Shown one piece after another: positions 60,878 through 64,000 of a DNA stretch of 64,000 nucleotides (position 1 is the stretch's first letter; every line of letters begins with the position of its first letter). The position numbers and the translations under genes are program-made. The stretch lies in contig JABWDB010000006.1 of assembly GCA_019614645.1 (NCBI GenBank), forward strand, positions 8,494,001 through 8,558,000, read 5' to 3'. Source of the stretch: Stratiolaelaps scimitus. Taxonomy: Eukaryota; Arthropoda; Arachnida; Mesostigmata; Laelapidae. The notes under the pieces are model-generated. The model saw nothing but the letters and a program-made list of their open reading frames with translations, did not search any database and was not told the origin of the DNA.

Positions 60878-60880
<3 letters not shown>
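56648..60880. other. Long AT-rich stretch with no gene seen
   Basis: About 4.2 kb with few open frames above 70 codons (57150-57374, 58714-58968, 59295-59540, all minus), none with a recognisable domain. Simple repeats are minor: an (ATT)n-like segment at 57560-57590 and a GAGA run at 59066-59087. No SINE, LINE or transposon motif was found. Confidence 0.5.
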
Positions 60881-60881
<1 letters not shown>

Positions 60882-60913
<32 letters not shown>

Positions 60914-60939
60914 CACGGTAGAGAGAGAGAGAGAGAGAG
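60882..60939. repeat. (GA)n microsatellite in two blocks
   Basis: GA dinucleotides at 60882-60911 and 60920-60939 separated by ACCCACGGTA. The tract provides many GAGAG sites, which in insects bind GAGA factor-type proteins; function here is unknown. Confidence 0.95.
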
Positions 60940-61885
60940 TGGAGTGAATACTTAATTAGCACGAACTTGTGATGCCTGGATTCTTCTTGCTGCTTCTAGT
61001 CGATGATGGCAAACTTTACTGTATTTTTCGTTCGTACATTGCGGATTTGACCGACGGTGGCACTTACTCGAGACAACGATGAAAATGGCTTAAACCTAGC
61101 TATCTTTAAGGCATGTCAATGTGATTCACTTGACACTCGTCAATCGGGCATAGCTCATCGGACTCGTCCTGAAACCGATTGCATACGTAGATTACCAATA
61201 GCAGAGTGTTATTTATATACACTGTTCCTTTTTCGATTTTTCTATATTTCGTTGGCGCACGCAGCGACATTGTTCGTCATTGTGCGACCTATCTGCTCGC
61301 CTCGAGAAAGGTAAGCTATGTACAGATCATACGTATGTCGAAATATCGACCACAGCACATATCATCATGGGCGTGTTGGAATAACTAAGGCGATTACGAC
61401 GGGGCTACGTCCAGAGTCGATAATCATTAGACAAGCTTAGATGACCAGGAACAACGCGGCTTCTAGCTGTTTCTTTAGCGAGCTTTATACTCATATGTTT
61501 GCACTCTGAGACGAATGGATAGAGGTAATCAAGAGTTGATTATTCTTGAATTGAAATCAAGTAATTAGCCGACAAAATTCAGGCGCATTCGTCCGATTAG
61601 GCCATCAATAGCAATACGCTGCGCAATATGTCCACTTGTGAAATCTACAGAAATATCACAAATATAATTATCATAAGTTTAACAGATAATGATAGATAAG
61701 TTCAACGGAGCCATCAGTGATCTGCGGTCAACCGAGCGAGTCACAATAGGAGGTAATCTCAGTAGACTCCCAGTCGGACTGGTGCCTACTAGTTAGGGAT
61801 GGTTTTCGTTGGTGGCCGGATCAATTTAATCAAAATGAAATATACAACCACCATTTATATTATGAGATGACATAAAGTGCCTTTG
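60940..61885. other. Non-coding stretch
   Basis: A plus open frame at 61057-61314 (85 codons, no ATG at its start) ends exactly at a strong donor-like AAAG/GTAAGC near 61311. No domain recognised. Confidence 0.4.
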
Positions 61886-61902
61886 TCTCTCTCTCTCTCT
61901 CC
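61886..61902. repeat. (CT)n tract
   Basis: CT dinucleotide run at the left edge of a GC-rich patch. Confidence 0.9.
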
Positions 61903-62610
61903 GCTCCCTTTCACCGTTCACTCTTTGGCTTTTCTTCGCAAACATGGCGCAGTGTAGCTCGTCCGGGACGAGCAAGAATGATTTCTTGGTTTGCTCAACG
62001 TGCCACCAACGGACGCATCCGGCTTAGGCAGAGACCGACAGGCCAGGGCCGGCCAGGGCCGGCGCGCAAGCTCAAACCGTTGTTCACGCTGTGGCGGTGG
62101 CGGCGGGACAATGCGTGCCGACGTGCCTGAAACATTGGTGCACGATCACGCAGCTTGCTGTTAGCTGTAGCCATAGCCGCAACGTGGGGGGGGGGGGGGC
62201 GCAGTGTGCTGGAAGAGGACGGCGCTACTAGAAGTGAACGCCGCTCGGGGGCAGAACAGAAACTGGGACGGCGAGCGAACGAAGGACAAACCGTCTGAGT
62301 GGGCCTTGGAGTACGCGGCCGCTTGCCTTGCCTCAAATCGGAGGCCAGCAGCCGGCGATAGCGATGAGCAGCAGAGCGCCGGTGCCCGCAACTTCGACTC
62401 CATTTCCCACAGAAGGGCATACCCGTACACCACCGTTCGTCGACGCCGAGAGAGCCAACCTGTCTTCGCGTCGCTGTCGCGAGTGAACAGAGACAACAGT
62501 ACGGTGCGGTCGGCCGGTTGGCTATCAGCATTATGGCGTGGTGTTGTTTGCTCGAGCACGTGACAATGCCGGACGCCTGGCACAGCAATGGCAGAGATGG
62601 CGGGGAGGAG
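61903..62610. other. GC-rich patch
   Basis: Three long frames overlap here (61995-62663 and 62161-62769 minus, 62204-62563 plus). All lack domains, and their simultaneous openness reflects scarcity of stop codons. The segment also has tandem GGCCAGGGCC units at about 62041-62060. Confidence 0.4.
62186..62199 (+). repeat. Poly-G tract
   Basis: G14 on the plus strand. Confidence 0.95.
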
Positions 62611-64000
62611 GGCGTAATTGGCGTATTTGGTAGAACGAACCGTTTTGCATAGGCCGAAGACAATGAATCTATTCAACGAAAGAGAACGGGCGCGATACAT
62701 CGTGCCGATCGCATCCGCGGGGATTTCGTCATTTATAAGGACAACAATTTCGAAAATAAATTCGACCACTATGACCCGTCGAGCACATTTTAGCTATAGC
62801 AATATTACTATGTATAAGTGATACAATACATTATTCAAATAATGGCGTGTAGCACGAGAACAGCTCCGAGTCCTGAATAGCTTATCTACCTGGATGTGTA
62901 TTCTGCATTGAACTCACTTTCGTATTTGTGTGCGATACCAGATGAAGCTATTTACGCTAGTTGTACGTCACGAATAACTCCCACGACATCAGTTGGACAG
63001 CGGCCTCCCGAAATGGAAATGGCCAATATGTGGCATCAAAAGCCATCTGAATGGATCTTGGTGGGGGGATCGATCACATAAGAAAGCTTTTATAAAAATA
63101 TTTCCATCCCCAAGGAGATGCAAATGGAGTTGATATGATACCACTATCGACGTGGACGAATCCTCTTTACTTGACTCTCACGAGTGAAGCGTGGGACAGC
63201 ATTCACAGATCGGGACAGCCTCGAGGAAATCGCCGGCTGAGGTGGTCTTTTTTTTATGGCTGCTTTTGGCAGAGGTGAACAACAACGAAAGATAGCCAAC
63301 CGTTAGCTAGCCATGCCGTTAAGGGAGGGGATTATGAAGTTCCAGTATCAGAATCGTGGTAACTGTTGCATGGGAGGAGTGTAGTTGATGTCCCGATGTG
63401 TATCTGTGAGATATATCTTGATTATGATTAGTTTACTTAGGAGTATCACTTACTTTTGGTCAGAGCATTTAATCGAAAGCCTCGGAAATGTGGCCTCATC
63501 TAACCGGTTTCTGATAACTCGATCTTGAACGTTCTACGGATGACCAACCAAACTAGTGCCGGATTATTGGACTCTAAACCTAGCCAACACAGTGGACTAC
63601 AACACAGCATAAAAGCGACACATTTCTGTTCTGCAAAGCTTCAATGAGGATGAAATGAAGCTTCGTCTATTTTGAGTAACAGTTAACTACGAGTTCACCA
63701 TCCTTTTTTCCAGGTCTGAATGCAAAGCCTGACAACCTAGGCCGGAGCAGGTTGAACCTACCTCGGGGATATGCGTACTCTGCCCCTAATGAAATGTATA
63801 AGATAGGGCCACTCGCACAGAATAAACTAACACCTGCCAATGATATTTCGCCGCCACAAATTACTCGAATTCGAGATTCAGACGTTCAAAGCCTTAAAAC
63901 AAGATTGATTCAGCAAGAGGCACCGGTGGTGTATTGTAATCATGTTCCCGTTACTGCTAAAGTTTCGAACAATTCGTATTCATTGGTCACGATGCAAGGG
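62611..64000. other. Non-coding stretch to window end
   Basis: Mixed composition, only short open frames. No gene, RNA or repeat family recognised. Confidence 0.5.

Noticed and set aside
61995..62769. Overlapping 222- and 202-codon minus frames and a 119-codon plus frame
   Set aside because: Three simultaneous open frames in a GC-rich patch with a poly-G tract; no domain in any.

Overview
The window reads as nuclear DNA from a multicellular animal, most likely an arthropod. The species cannot be fixed from the sequence. The reasons are: no compact gene array and no intact long reading frame with a recognisable domain; many (TA)n, (GA)n, (ATT)n and poly-G simple repeats; decayed mariner and non-LTR (LINE) retrotransposon pieces; tRNA-derived SINEs with target-site duplications; and alternation between AT-rich stretches and GC-rich, pyrimidine-rich patches. 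I found no intact protein-coding gene, rRNA gene or functional tRNA gene. The window is best seen as intergenic or long-intron sequence, perhaps containing promoters or 5' leader exons that cannot be proved without transcript data.

Layout: 1-4.4 kb is AT-rich DNA with one GC-rich patch (3.06-3.96 kb). A broken mariner transposon sits at about 4.45-5.26 kb. A cluster of LINE debris fills 7.7-9.9 kb: two reverse transcriptase pieces joined in opposite orientation, a possible ORF1 remnant and two copies of a shared 3' tail. A fold-back (MITE-like) element with 27-bp perfect arms lies at 10.48-10.70 kb. From 13 to 38 kb, GC-rich patches (13.2-15.0, 17.2-19.3, 20.2-20.7, 24.5-25.7, 29.6-30.1, 32.7-33.9 and 36.0-38.4 kb) alternate with AT-rich stretches, including a palindrome-rich block at 28.45-28.77 kb. 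SINEs lie at 34.36-34.55 kb, 42.92-43.10 kb and 43.67-43.79 kb. A second LINE reverse transcriptase remnant is at 48.4-49.1 kb, with a matching 3' tail further down. The remainder is simple repeats and further GC-rich patches (46.6-47.5, 51.5-52.5, 53.9-55.1, 56.1-56.4 and 62.0-62.6 kb).

The most informative structure is the retroposon network. Seven short segments share one 3'-terminal sequence (core CTTAAGCATT ... TGCAGTTCCG ... AATAAA). Some lie downstream of LINE coding remnants, and one sits directly behind a tRNA-like head with a B box. This suggests a LINE and a SINE that share a 3' end. A second, unrelated SINE family of about 185 bp is present in two copies, each flanked by its own target-site duplication.

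Most long open frames lie in stop-poor GC-rich patches, overlap open frames on other strands and frames, and translate simple repeats. I treat them as chance.
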